From Earliella scabrosa (taxonomy: Eukaryota; Basidiomycota; Agaricomycetes; Polyporales; Polyporaceae), in contig JABYQQ010000009.1 of assembly GCA_022605405.1 (NCBI GenBank), positions 248,001 through 312,000 on the forward strand: a stretch of DNA of 64,000 nucleotides, in the 5' to 3' direction. The translations under genes and the position numbers were made by a program. Under the pieces are notes generated by a model, which saw only the letters and a program-made list of their open reading frames with translations, was not told the origin of the DNA and ran no database searches. Shown here in pieces: positions 1 through 12,261 of this stretch. The number at the start of each line of letters is the position of its first letter. Position 1 is the first letter of the stretch.

Positions 1-1171
1 GCTAGTGGCTCGTGTCCGCGGCGTATGGCCCTCCAGCTGCAGGAGACTCAATAGTCGCCATCGTCCTTGTAGCAGCACTACACAGGAGTCACACAGGCAT
101 AAAGCGGTATATACGCCTCCAGTTGATGACGCTCTTTGAGAAGTCTTACATGTCATATTTTGCAGGACCGATGCTCTACTTAACAAATTGAAGATCTACG
201 CTTTCAGTACAGGTGAGAAGTGTGTTCACTCTGACGTCGCCCGCAATGGCTGACCAGGGATGGCCAGGGCTAGCGGTGAGGTCAGTCTAAGCCCTTGTGA
301 CCAGATAGCTGAGTTGTTCACGCTATCATCTTCGACAGCCTGTTGAGCATAACATGCCTGGTGATAGTGAGTCGACCGTGTGAGTTATGGTACAGGGCGC
401 TGACGTGAGAGATAGGACCTACTGGATACAAACCTCATAATCATTCCGTTCAGCCTGACCGCTGCGAATGGTAAGAAACACACTCGATGGAAATTACTGA
501 TACTGAGGGACTCGCACTGCACAGTATACGCTTTCTCGATGCTGGTGACGTGAGTTCTGTTCAGTGCCCGCGTAACATGACAATCATCCCTAATATCGCT
601 TCATGATACCGACAGACTCGACATGCGCAAAGGGTTGAAAGACAACCTCGAATACAGTGACTTCCCCTCTGAGTGGCTCCATCTCAGTGCCTTGCAACGC
701 CCCGAGCCGACCCAACTTGAAGACCATCAAGAACACCAACCAAGTGGTGCTCCTACTGCAAACGTACCCGCCCGCTCTGGTAGCCTGGAGGTGAAGTTCT
801 CAAGCAATACAACAGATATCAGTGACATCGCATAGTTATACGAACGCATTTCCTCCCTGTCGCATTTTGTACAATAGCAACCACTTTCCCTTTCCCCATA
901 GACCCGCATGGTTATGTTGCCAAATTGATCCCAGGGTTTGAGGCTGGACGTGGGCCACTGCTCGAGCGAGGCAAGGACCTCGGGAATCTTCGCCTCGGTG
1001 GTTGGTATGTGGCGGTGCCAGGCGTGTGGCGAGCGCCTGAGACTGCCTGAGAGCGCGTCCAGCCCTGTCCAGCCTCGCGCTGAGCGAAAGAGTGACGCAC
1101 ACTCAGGTCAACTCTCTGTCGACGATCTCCTGCACCGGCATCTCCACGCTCGCCCATCTCTGCTTGCTATC
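1..1171. other. No supported gene
   Basis: No reading frame here shows a recognisable domain or a convincing exon chain. The best plus-strand ORF (623-835, 70 codons) has no match I recognise. The last part is the 5' flank and leader of the cyclophilin gene that starts at 1172. Confidence 0.5.
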
Positions 1172-3687
1172 ATGTCTGACTCTGAGCACGATGTGTCTGT
1201 CTTGGGCAAACGGTCGAGGCACGGAGAAGATCCGGGTAGCGGGAAGGCCGAAGTTGAGGGTCATGACCCAATGGACGAGGACGACGATGACGATGACGTT
1301 GGGCCGATGCCAATGCCCTCGGGCTCTGGAGGCCATGTAGTTAAGAAGAAGAGGAAAGGTGTGCAAGGACGAAGTACGCGCGGTGAGCGTCCATGCTGAA
1401 CGGTCCATGCAGTCCTCCCCCACGAGAAGCTATACCTCGAGCACCTGCCGTGCGCCGACCGTTACTACAAGAGTTTCATGCATCGAGATGTGATCAACTT
1501 CAACGTCTTTACCAGGTGCGTTTATCACCTGTGTTTATGGGTGCGCGCTTTGCTTCGTCCTGACCGCTCTTGGACTTGTGTGTTATGTGATGCAGGACCG
1601 AGTTCCTGCTGACCACATCAGTAGACGGGCAAGTCAAGCTATGGAAGAAGCAGGAGCAAGGCATTGAATTCGTTAAGGTTTACCGAGCTCATCTGGCTCC
1701 TATAGTAGCCGTATCCGCGAGCGCGGACGGCCAACTGTTCGCCAGTGTGGCGGAGGACCAAACCGCGAAAGTCTTCGATGTCGTGAACTTCGGTGAGTGT
1801 CCTCCCTATGATATCGCCAATACCCCCGCTCGAGCTGGCGCTTCAGACATGATCAACATGCTCAAGCTGGGCTACACTCCGAATGCGTGTTGTTGGGTGC
1901 ATAGACGTGGACAAGCGATGGGAGTGCTGGCCATGTGCGTCTCCTCCCATTCTCCTGGTTCGAGCGCGTGCTGAAGTTACACGAAGATCAGAACGGGGTA
2001 CGGGGATCATCCGGCTCTATGACGGGAGAGGCGATGGCAAACCGCTTGAAACTCTTGACAAGCTCCATCGTTTTCCCGTGCACATTATGACTGTGAGTCG
2101 ACCATTGGATGTCCCCAACTGCCGCTGACCGACGATGCAGTACAGTGACAAGTATGACTGTGTTGTCTCCGCCGACGAAGGCGGCTTCGTGGAGTATTGG
2201 CAGCCCTCCGAACCGTTCGAGCTCCCCAAAAATGTTCCAGGATTGTGGAATTACAAGAGCGAAACTGATCTCTACGAGTTCAAGAAGGTATTCATCTTGG
2301 CTTTCACCTTCTCAAACTGCTCATCCCTCCCCGTAGTCACGGTCTACTCCGACCTGTATTACACTGTCTCCCGATTCCTCCCACTTCGTCACGTTCTCTC
2401 TGCCCGACCGTCAAATCCGGGTGTTCTCTTTCCTCTCTGGGAAGATGACGCGCAAGTACGACGAATCGCTCGCTGCGATTCAGGAGATGCAACAGGCAGG
2501 GACCGCGATCTACAAGGTCGAGGACATGGAGTTCGGACGCCGGCTGGCGGTGGAGAGAGAGCTCGAACTTCCGGGCACCGATGATCGAATACCTGGCATG
2601 TGGATCAATGCGGTCTGGGACGAGAGTGGCTCGTTCGTGATCTACCCCACGTTACTTGGGATCAAAGGCAAGTAGGCGTGGTGAGCCACACTAGACCTCC
2701 GGCTGACGCATATTACAGTGGTGAACACTGTCACAAACCGTGTTGTGCGATTGTTGGGCAAGGACGAGAATGTTCGCTTCATGCATCTGACGGTATACCA
2801 AGGTGCCCCTGCGAAGAAAGGGCTCACGACAGCGGTATGTTCCTACTTGTCAGTATCACTCCGTCGAGTCTCATGCTCTGGGTGTCAAGGCCGCGGCTGC
2901 GTCTGCAAATCCTCTGCTCGCAGAAAAGGCCGTGCGCGACCCCACTCTGTCGTGTACAGGCTACAAGCGTCAACGCTTCTACATGTTCACTCGCTCCGAG
3001 CCTGAGTAGGTCCAACACATAGCCGTACTCATCAATTGCATCGCTCACCGGTGTACAGGGATGACAAGTCTGGAGATCGTGACATCTTCAACGAGCGCCC
3101 AACCCGAGAAGAACAGACAATTGCTGCCGCTGCGCCTGCGATTAAGGGCGGTCCGTCGCCGCTCGCGAACAGCGCGACCATTCATACAACGTTTGGAGAC
3201 ATGCACTTGCGACTGTTCCCCCAGCAAGCACCGAAGGCCGTGGAGAACTTCGTAGGCCATGCGCGGAGAGGTTACTACGAGGGTGTGATCTTCCATCGTG
3301 TCATTCCCAAGTTCATGATCCAGACGGGAGATCCGCTCGGAGATGGTACCGGAGGGACGTCGATCTGGGACCGCGAGTTCGAGGACGAGTTCTCAGATGA
3401 GCTCAAGCATGACAGGTGCGCGATCTGGTGTCCATCGTCCGCACATCTTGACTGACGACGATCGCAACAGGCCATATACTGTCAGCATGGCGAATGCCGG
3501 TCCGAACACGAACGGCTCTCAGTTCTTCATCACGACAACCGCGACGCCGTGGTTGGACAAGAAGCACACGATCTTTGGTCGTGTGCTATCCGGTTTGGAG
3601 GTGGTACATGCCATCGAGAATGTGAAGACTAACAAGATGGACAAGCCGTACGAAGACATCAAAATTATCAATATTGATATCGAATGA
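1172..3687 (+). CDS. PPWD1: WD40-repeat cyclophilin, PPWD1/cyp15 type peptidyl-prolyl isomerase
   Basis: Predicted 654 aa from 11 exons: 1172-1358, 1413-1515, 1596-1792, 1847-1934, 1987-2092, 2141-2287, 2337-2667, 2719-2834, 2890-3005, 3059-3415, 3471-3687. The N-terminus is acidic (a run of Asp) and then basic (KKKRK). A seven-bladed-type WD40 region follows, with motifs such as [20 protein letters not shown] and IIRLYDGRG. The C-terminal ~165 residues are a cyclophilin domain with [23 protein letters not shown] and [12 protein letters not shown], so the catalytic Arg/Phe/Gln set and the Trp of the cyclosporin pocket are present. The family isomerises proline bonds and is associated with the spliceosome in the nucleus; that role here is by homology. 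The start is the first ATG in frame with the [14 protein letters not shown] block. The intron at 2668-2718 uses a GC donor. Confidence 0.92.
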
Positions 3688-3966
3688 GCTCTATGTATCT
3701 GGATGTATCTGTGAACCGAGCATGGCTGCTGTTTTATTGTACTCAGTACTTGTCGGTAGTCGAGGGCATGGACGAATCCGAGTCGTGGATTCTGCAGTAG
3801 TGCGAGTCAGCACGGTTGCGAGCGCTGAGCGTCTTCCAGGCGTCTTACCACTACTACAACGCTGCGTCGATCGAATATACATCCGCGTGCTTCTGCACTC
3901 CTCCTTCTCGGTGATTAGTCTCACAAATCGACTCTTGTGCGTTCAGTGGCCCGCACTTCGCCTTCT

Positions 3967-5528
3967 ATGGCCGAAAATTTGCCCCAATCCCAGAACATCC
4001 GACTTGGAATCCACCCCATTGGTCGAAATGCGGCCTTCGCCCGATCACCTATCCCAGCAGGAACAGTCATTACACGAATCCCTCCACTCACGACATGCCT
4101 TTTGCCCGGCGAGAGGGGGAGGCGCTGTGATGGATGCCATCGTATGCAGTCGGAAGCCGTGAGCCTGAGGAGATGCTCCGGGTGCGCCTCGTTCTGGTAC
4201 TGCGGAACGACATGTGCGAAGACACACCTTCCGAGTTCTCTCACTCGCTCACCCAACGTGGACGCTAGGCCAGAACAGGGAGTGGAAGGCCCATCATAAG
4301 AAGATATGCAAGCACTACAATGGGTTCGTGGTGTCCACCCAGTACCAAGCCTTGACCTCGCACGACCAAGTCGATGCCATCCTCCTCTCCCAATTGCTCG
4401 CCGGCCCAGACATGTGGCATGTTGACGCGGAACATAATCCTCTACGCGACCCGGCATCAACATTCTTGGATCTCCTCAAGGTTCACAGACCAGACGGGTT
4501 CGTGCCCCCTTTGTGCCTCTCTAAGGGTACTCAGAGCCCAGAGACGTTGAAGCTGGCGGAAGAACTCTACGCACGGTTCGGAAACAACAATTTCGTCCTC
4601 CATTCGCACTTGAACTCGTACGCGCATGGTGTCTACCCGCTCGCCAGTCGGCTCTTCAATCACTCCTGCGTCCCCAACGCCGCATGCAAGTACATGATCA
4701 CGCCCACTGAGCCGGTGACGGTGGAAGTCGTGGCATTGCAGAACATCCCGGAGGACGAAGAGGTGAGAGAACTAAGCTCGAGATCTCAGGCGCGTCCTCC
4801 AATGATGTATGCGACGTAACAGATCACCATCCCATACGTCGATCCTGCTTTGCCATACCAAACGCGACAGGATGCGCTCCGTGTGAACTACGGCTTTGAA
4901 TGCACTTGTAGACTGTGCGCCTTCCAGGGTGGTATCGAGCCTGTCGCTGTCCCGCCCTTGAGCGGTTCCAAGGAATCGAAGGACTTGGAGGCGGTCCTCC
5001 GTTCCTTCGCCCTAGGAGACATCAATCGAGAGGTGAAGGTTCCGACGTCACCAGGATTGTTCGAGCGGCTGCCAAGGGAGCTCCATGTCATCTTCCACGA
5101 GTCATATCTGCCATCCCTCTCCGAAAAATTCAGCAAGACGTCGCACGAAGGCCCGTATGCGGACGCCGTCGAGTCCGGTCTTACGCTACTCGCATTCTAC
5201 GTCACGGTCTATCCGCCGAACTACCCACAGATTGGTGCGTGTCGCACACAATATGTCGCCGATACCTATTAGCTGCCCACTAAAGCTGACGTATTGGCTG
5301 ACATCAGGCATGCATGCACTCGAGCTGGCGAAAACGCTCTGGAACCTCCTTTGCACGGAGCCAGAAGCACTGCTAGTGGGCGGCGTAACCGAGCAGCAGC
5401 TGCAGATGCACGCAAAGGCTGCGGTCGAGTTCGCCGCCTCTGTCCTTGGCTGCTTCGGACCCGAGGGCGACGAGGGAGGGCCGCTGGAAGAGATTCGCGT
5501 GCTGACAGCGTTGCTTAACGGTAATTGA
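3967..5528 (+). CDS. SET and MYND domain protein (SMYD-like putative lysine methyltransferase)
   Basis: Predicted 457 aa from four exons: 3967-4213, 4269-4762, 4823-5234, 5308-5528. Near the N-terminus is a MYND zinc finger (CDGCHRM, RRCSGC, WYCGTTC, then W..HHKKIC) that is completed only by splicing out 4214-4268. The split SET domain shows the NHSCVPNA motif near residue 230 and the post-SET block FECTCRLC. A helical C-terminal region follows. This is the SMYD arrangement, in which the SET domain transfers methyl from S-adenosylmethionine to lysine. The substrate cannot be inferred. The gene lies about 280 bp downstream of the cyclophilin gene on the same strand. Confidence 0.88.
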
Positions 5529-6567
5529 GAGAAACTGTCCTTGTGACCCTAGGATCACGTACACCTAAAGCCTCCACGAAGGCCTTTGGCGAATGCCTAA
5601 CTGGTGGACCACTATTGGAATCGATCTGCGTGTCATGAGACGTCTGGATTGCTCAGCGGGGGTCGTAATGGTGCGCCTGTCATTGGCGACCACCGCAGTG
5701 GAAGCATGCAATGCGATTGAATAGGCTAGAGAGCCCGCCGGCAGGAAGTAGCGGGCGAACGTCTGCTTAGCCCCGGAATGCGGTCGTAGAGCGGGCGTAG
5801 CGTATGTACGCTCGCTCGCTTAACTATTTTGACCCCAGCGATGCACATCGTGCGAGCACCAGGCCTCAGGGTGCCCGAAGAGGCTCATATGAACGTGGGT
5901 GTGTGACGTTCCGAGGATTGATCGAAGATGGTTATTCAGGCATCCGAGCGGACTGGGCCTACACCACGACATTGCACGGGTGCGAACATAAGGCTACTCA
6001 CCGTCAGGCACTTGACATGATGCACCCACAGGGCTGACAAGTCATTGAGAGCTGAACTACTCCGGGACTGCGCATAAGTCATTCTCTGGTCATGATGGTA
6101 AGATAATTATAACTCGTTTGTGTGGGGCTGCGCGGTGCTAGAACCATGAAGGCGCGATTCGTCGGGGTGGCCAGACGTAACAGCGCTCGGTTCGACCGAG
6201 GCGCTGTTGCAGACACACGCATCGCAGCATTCTACAGTTCCGAGCGAACTGTCGAACAGTGCTCCGTGTGTAGCTCCATAGCCTTCCTGATGGCGGCTGC
6301 CGCCGCAGATGGCCCGACACGGACTTGGACGTGGAGGCATGGAATGTCCTGTCACCCGTGCGGGCGGGTGGGAGGACGGGGGACGGGAGAGCCCGAGAAT
6401 ATAATGGTGGATCTGCAGCGGATGCGCGGGCAAGCAGCTGTTGGTGGGCCGTTCGCTCGTCCTGCCTCTTCCCTTGCTTGCTCCCCATCGCTCTTGCGGC
6501 GCCGCCGCCGAAGTCCCTCGCGACACCACACTCCTTTGGCTTTGACTCTTCGTATTCCATCGACAGC
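5529..6567. other. Intergenic, no supported gene
   Basis: Short ORFs only (for example 5804-6037, 77 codons), without motifs. The 3' part contains the leader of the DUF4436 gene. An in-frame upstream ATG at 6325 would lengthen that protein by 81 residues of low-complexity sequence. Confidence 0.5.
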
Positions 6568-8184
6568 ATGTCGACCCGACACTCCTTTTTGTCCACGACT
6601 GGCCTCATCAGGCCAGATTCTGTCATGTCGACCATATCCTTGGCGGATAGCTTTGTCTCCCAGCCGCCGCCTCCGCGGCACCATCACGCTCGTTCCGGCG
6701 GCACCAAGCCCGGAAGAAGGCCCGCTGCCGCGGCGCCCCCGCCTCCACCACCGGGAAGACCACTCACCACGAAGGCAGGGATCATCCCGCTGGGGCCGAC
6801 GTTCCTCGTTAGCATGGCCGCCATGCTATCGGTGTTGTTCATCCTTGTGATGACCTTTGCATTCATCCCCGATGAAGACGAGAAGCCGACATTTGCTGGC
6901 ATGCTTGATGACGTCGCGGCGAACACACCGGGGGTGAGCGGAAGTCTATTCCGGTAGATGACGATGCACTCACTCTCGTTGCCGACACGCAAGATCGTCC
7001 TCATTGGTGACAACGTTGATGTCGATGTGGACGAGCCGGCGCTGACCATACGCTGGTCCATCATTGCCTGTGGAGAGCCGTATGTGCTGGCCGGATCGGA
7101 GGGCACCCATGGTAGTCAGAAGTGCGGACTGCCAGCGATGGCGCTAAGCATCTTCGTGGATGGGTGAGTACATGCCTCCATCAAGTGTCCGCTGAAGCCT
7201 TACCAAGACATAGTGCGGAGGAACCAGCTGCCACATACGACCCAACTATTCTGCCCTTCCTGAGCGAGAGTAGGCAAAGGCATAGGTGAGCCAAGGCCCT
7301 TCCATCGAGAGAGTGAAGGATAGGTGTCCTGAGGCATCTTCCGACGACAGCATCCAGAACATGTTCCAGTTCGACGACGACCATGTGCTGGATGTTCACA
7401 CGGCTCGCCTGTACCCCTTCGACACCTACACTCTCACGAGCACCGTGCGTGCCGTGTCCACGCAAGACAATCAGACCATGCCAATACAAAAGCTCGCAAC
7501 AATCTCGCTCACCTCAAGCTTCGTCTCGGTGTCGAGCGACTCCCCGAGTTTCGTCAAGTCTGTAGACGGATCGGAGCAACCATCAAGAGACCTGGAGCTG
7601 GAGGTTACTAGACCAGCGGAAGCGCGGGCGTTCACCCTGCTTCTATTCGGCGCGAGCTGGATGTTAGCGCACACGACCGTGGGGCTCGTCGCGCTGTCGT
7701 GGCGTTTGAACGAGGCTGACAAGGTCTTGAAGAACCTGGCATCGACATTCGTCATCATATTGCTAATTCCTCAGTTGCGCAACGCGATGCCTGACGCTCC
7801 CGGTTTTGATGGTACGTGTTCCGAGCCACTTCCATGGTATATCTAACCTGAGCTCCACAACTTGCTGTAGGTGTCCTCATCGGTGAGTTAGCATGCACGA
7901 GGCCACAATGCAATGTCCGACTCACCTTCATTCGATGCGCAGACGCGATTGGCTTCTTCCCGCAAATGCTCATGTCTGGCGCATCGTCCATTGTGCTGTT
8001 TGCCATGATGGTGAAGAGGGAGCTACGAGGCGTCGACGCCGCAGCCCCCGTGATGGAAGAGCGGAAAGAAGCACCCGCACCATTGTCCACAGGTCTGCTG
8101 AGGATGCGGAGGGGCGGCGCGTCCATCGATATTAGCCACGTCCGCAACTTCAGTAGAAGCATCCCAGGGTTTGGAAGGACATAG
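6568..8184 (+). CDS. DUF4436 family membrane protein
   Basis: Predicted 440 aa from six exons: 6568-6933, 6994-7163, 7214-7285, 7351-7811, 7871-7882, 7943-8184. A proline-rich N-terminus precedes one transmembrane segment (LGPTFLVSMAAMLSVLFILV). A lumenal or extracellular domain with the motif RLYPFDTYT follows, then three more hydrophobic helices ending in IPQLRNAMPDAPGFDG and a short basic tail. The YPFD-Y block and the LRNAMPDAP-GxLID block in this order are characteristic of DUF4436, a family known mostly from actinobacteria; its function is unknown. Exon 5 is only 12 nt and restores GVLID. The third exon boundary (7214 or a nearby in-frame AG) and the start codon are the least certain parts. 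Confidence 0.7.
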
Positions 8185-8651
8185 AGCTATTGTTATGCAG
8201 GGTATTTATCGGGGGTGGGTCGGACTCGGACTGTACTACTTACAGGACATTGTCGATGAATGTTGTATCGAGCGCAGCTCGGAACTGTTGTAGGACTAGC
8301 ATATACCATGCCCTGTTGTTTCTCGTTAGCACCAATGGCACATTAGTAGTTCGTACCTCCGACCCCTGCTGGAACCTCAGGCCTCTACTGTGCCATGCTA
8401 GAACACATTTGTTCGAGGCTGCAGGATGACCTGAACGAAGCCGTGCAAGCAACATGTTGCCGCCCGAATGTGCATGCCACGTGGCGGAGAAATGACGCGT
8501 GCCACGTTCGCGTGTGTTAGGCGCCGAAAGACAGCTGTGGCTGGACGAGGTCTCTTTCCTCCAGACATGTTTCCGTCTCGCTCTGCCGCTCCCTCCCTCT
8601 AGCTGCTCTTACTATTCCTCGCGTGCTAGACACTAGCTGGATAATTTCGGG
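8185..8651. other. Intergenic, no gene seen
   Basis: About 470 bp between two plus-strand genes. It is the 3' flank of the DUF4436 gene and the promoter and leader of the derlin gene. No ORF with recognisable motifs. Confidence 0.55.
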
Positions 8652-10010
8652 ATGCCAGTCGGAATTGAAGCTTGGGTGACCCAAATTCCACCCGTAACAC
8701 GAGCATGGCTTGCGCTCGCGGTCTTGACTAGTCTCGCGGTGGTGAGTGATTCCTGTCCATCAAGTAGAGCACACACATAGAAGAGAGGATGGTCTGTAGC
8801 AATGTCAATTGGTTACCCCTCTGCAATTGTACTTCAGTTTTAAGGCCGCGTTTACGAACATGCAGGTACGTACATACTCGGCCCTCGCAGTTTCCCTTCT
8901 CCGGCCTGACGTTGGCAATCAGCCATGGCGGGCTTTCACCACATTCTTCTATTTCGGGACAATATCCCTCGATTTTGTCTTCCACATGTTCTTCTTGTGA
9001 GCGTTCACTACATTGCATCATACCGCCCATGCTGACACAGGCATTATTGCAGCATGCGCTACAGCCGGATGCTCGAAGAATCCTCGTTCGCGAATCGCAA
9101 GGCCGACTACTTCTGGCTTCTCCTGCTCTCCTCTGTCATGCTTCTTGTGAGTGTCATCTGCTCGCCACATTGTCCCACATGTCGCATTGTCTGGGATCGG
9201 TTGATGCCTCGTGGATGCTTCATATTGTCCCATGGTTCAAGAGGAGCGAGTTATGGAAACAGACGCATTTCACTGCGCAGTGTGTCGGATAGGTCTGAAA
9301 TGTCTCTGTCCTCCTGCGCCTTGCAGACATCGGGCAATGTTCGGATGCGGGAGCCCCGTTGCGCTGCATGTAGTGGCGCCTTTGAAGCTATGTAAAGAGA
9401 TGATGCCAGCGCGGCACCGTAGCTTCGACGCATCCTGCGTGGTGATGGTAGTGGTGTCGCTGTCAGTCCCCGTATTTGCGACCAGGGCTCACGCGGCGGA
9501 AGAAATGTGCACCAGCTCCTCGCTCCGCAGTCAGCCAGATTCATCTGTTTCATTTCACTGTTTTGCCCCAAGCTGACACAGTTCTGATCGCGGTATTTGC
9601 GTCTACAGTGCTTATCACCACTGGTCAACCTACCCTTCCTATCCTCGCCCCTAGCGTTTGTGCCCATCTACCTATGGTCAAGACGGCACCCATCCACGCC
9701 AATATCTCTCTTCGGCCTCGTCACCATCACCGCGCCGTATCTCCCGCTCGCGCTCGTCGGCCTCGCCTGGCTGCTGAACGGCACCTGGCGGGCCGCCGCG
9801 GGCGACCTGTTGGGCTGCGCGGTGGGCCACCTCGGCTGGTTCGTCCGTGACGTCTGGGCGCGGGAGATGGTGGGCGGCCCGACCGTCCTGAGCGACGCGC
9901 CAGAAGCATTGTACGTGTCGAGCCTTGACTCCCTATGGTGTGTGCGGAGCGCTGACCATGGTGTCATATTCTTGGACGTGTGTAGGAAGCGGTTGTTTGG
10001 AGAGGACTGA
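8652..10010 (+). CDS. DER1: Derlin (DER1-like ERAD membrane protein)
   Basis: Predicted 216 aa from six exons: 8652-8741, 8800-8865, 8923-8996, 9053-9146, 9609-9910, 9986-10010. It begins with the typical derlin N-terminus (EAWVTQIPPVTR, then TSLAVQC) and continues with LYFSFKAAFTN, PWRAFTTFFYFG, RYSRMLEE and IYLWSRRHPSTP, all in derlin order. Four to six hydrophobic helices are visible. Derlins are inactive rhomboid-fold proteins of the ER membrane that help extract misfolded proteins for degradation. The intron between 9146 and 9609 (462 bp) is far longer than the others. The last exon is 25 nt. The length is slightly short but normal for a fungal derlin. Confidence 0.9.
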
Positions 10011-10917
10011 CCTGGGCAACGGGATGTACACTACTGCTGATGGGCGTATGCAACAGAGACGACTCGCCACTGGAAACCCATGACGCGTGCTGCGACTCCG
10101 ACGAGCGACTGCTGCAAGGTTTGCTGCGTCTTTGTTGAGGTCGTGTTCTGACTGTGCTGACTGCGGTCACGTACACGCACAATAAGTGTGGGGTGCGTCT
10201 CTGTTATCGCATCCCGCACAGCGACGGTCCGGTGGATGCAGTTGACAGCATCGGTGCCGCAGATATCTGTCACTCACTACATATTCATTAGAGACACCCC
10301 TGACGTACTGCGAACCTGCGGTCATGGAGTTCTCGCCTGTTCTCGCACCACGATTGAAGGCCCAGTAGGTGGCGTTCGTGCACACCGTGGACAATCTTGC
10401 TGTTCACGTTTGCGATTTGCGGAGATTTGCGAGGACGCCCCGAGTAAGTACTAGTCGAACGCTATGCGTATCGCTCTGCGGGTGGCGGGTTGTCGATGAA
10501 CTTGCTGTAGTGCTCGAGTGCCCACATTCGGTTCTCAGATCTCAGGGATCCCGGCGGAGGTGGAGGTGACCGCCGCATTCCTGTTCTTTTCCGCGTTTCA
10601 CCTGGCGACGAGGTCCCCTTTCGCGCGCAACGCTCGCAAAATGGATGCTCTAGCACGTCATCAACAGTGCATGTGTGTTGTGTGGACTGTGCAACTTCTT
10701 GAGCCTTTGTCAATGTCTGGAGGGAAGCCATCTGGCGAACCTCACATGTGGTGCTCAGGCTGGGCATCTGTGTGAGAACTTGCGCAGCTGTAAGCAGTAA
10801 GTTAGAAACCATCTCGAAGAGTGCGAAGAACGCATGCTTAGGTGTATCGCATCGCATCGCATCTATGTAGAACACGATACCGATAAGTATACCGATATCT
10901 AGGTGCTCCATTCCGTG
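10011..10917. other. Convergent intergenic region, no supported gene
   Basis: About 900 bp between the derlin stop and the stop of the minus-strand thioesterase. Several ORFs of up to 149 codons are open on both strands, but none has recognisable motifs or a good splice chain. Confidence 0.5.
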
Positions 10918-11928
10918 CTAATCGCCGTCTTCTCCCTCGATAACGCGCTCGCCATCCTCTGAGAACTTGACGTCGTTCTGCAAGCCACGCACGGTCAGAC
11001 GGCTAGCTGACAACCCGGCGCATCGGACATGTGAATTCGCGCCGCTCACCTTGTGCCCGATGGACTTGCCCACGTACTTCGTGTGATCTGCAATGGAGAA
11101 GCGGAGAAGCAAGACCCAGTTCCGAGCCGTCAGCCAGACGTTCACCAGGCCCCGCGGGAGAAGGAGATAGGATGAACTCGAACGCACGGCCATATGCAGC
11201 TAGCTGCCCCTGGGCGTTGAAGAAGTCGACCCGGGTGTACGCCAACGACTTGCCTGTCACGTCGCGGAAACATCCATTCACCCAGATCCCCGTCGAAAAC
11301 AAAACGAAAAGCAGTCCATAGTCAGAGGGGGTGTACAATCACCAAACGCATGCCCGACCCACCGATGCCGGTGATGACCGCCTTCATGACCAGTTCGTCC
11401 CCGACGCGGCCGGCGGGCTTGACGAACGAGGTGCCGATGTCGACCGAGACGCCGGTCATGTACTGGCCCTTGGTCGCGACCGCAAGGGAGCCGATGGTGT
11501 CGGTGAGGGACATGATCAGCCCGCCGTGCACCGTCTGGAGCCCTCCCGCCCATCAGCGACCCGTCCGAGAACCGAGCGGAAGCAGAAGGAAGGAGAGGAG
11601 GAGGAGGAGGGCACTCACGCCAACGCGGTTCACTGCTCGGCGGTGTGACGTTCAAAATCTTTCAGCGGAGGGCGTGACAGCGGGCTCAGGAACGGCACTC
11701 ACGGTTGTAGGGCTCAATCTTGAGCGAGGCCTTGAGTTCGCCGGGCTTGGCGTCCAGGATCTTGAGCTGGGGAGTGCACCCGCAGAGGTAGATTGGCGTG
11801 GCCGTGCCCGTTTGGGGCGGCAGGCCGAGGAGGACGGAGGGCGCGCGTGGATCAGGCATCTGCCAGTGCTTGCCAGGTTCTGACACGTACGTTTGGGAAG
11901 CACTGGTGGTCGTGCCCTGTCGATCCAT
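10918..11928 (-). CDS. Hotdog-fold thioesterase, PaaI/ACOT13-like
   Basis: Predicted 191 aa from six exons on the minus strand: 11703-11928, 11619-11632, 11363-11534, 11188-11253, 11050-11087, 10918-10977. The spliced protein contains LNRVGTVHGGLIMSLTDTIG, the HGG loop and catalytic Asp region of the PaaI/4HBT hotdog family. The other hotdog strands are GVSVDIGTSFVKPA and LAYTRVDFFNAQGQLAAYG. Such enzymes hydrolyse acyl-CoA thioesters, often in mitochondria or cytosol; the substrate is unknown. A 14-nt exon encodes LNRVG. The start (11928) is the first ATG of exon 1; a shorter start near 11859 is possible. Confidence 0.85.
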
Positions 11929-12261
11929 CGACCCGTATGTTCGCGGTCGGTCGAGTGCAAGTGTGCGGATTAATTGAGGTACGGGTTCAGCGTACGACGA
12001 GCGGCGCGTCGGTGGACCGCCGCACCTTTGTTCTCCATGAACGACCGCCAGACCTGCCAGAATTGTATTCAGACTCCGTGGACGTGCTAGGTTTCAGCAG
12101 AAAGTTGTGCGCGCGCTGCTCACCCTGCGCGTGAATCTCAGACAGGCAGACATGGCGGTGCACGTTCTAGCTGCTGCACTTGCTCTCTCGAGTTGTAAGG
12201 AATGGCCGGTGACCCCACGACGGACGCAGTACACGTCTTTCGCGGTCGTACACTGCAAGGC

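Noticed and set aside
1935..1976. Shorter 42-bp intron ending at 1976 in the WD40-cyclophilin gene
   Set aside because: It shifts the frame. The acceptor ending at 1986 keeps [12 protein letters not shown] in frame.
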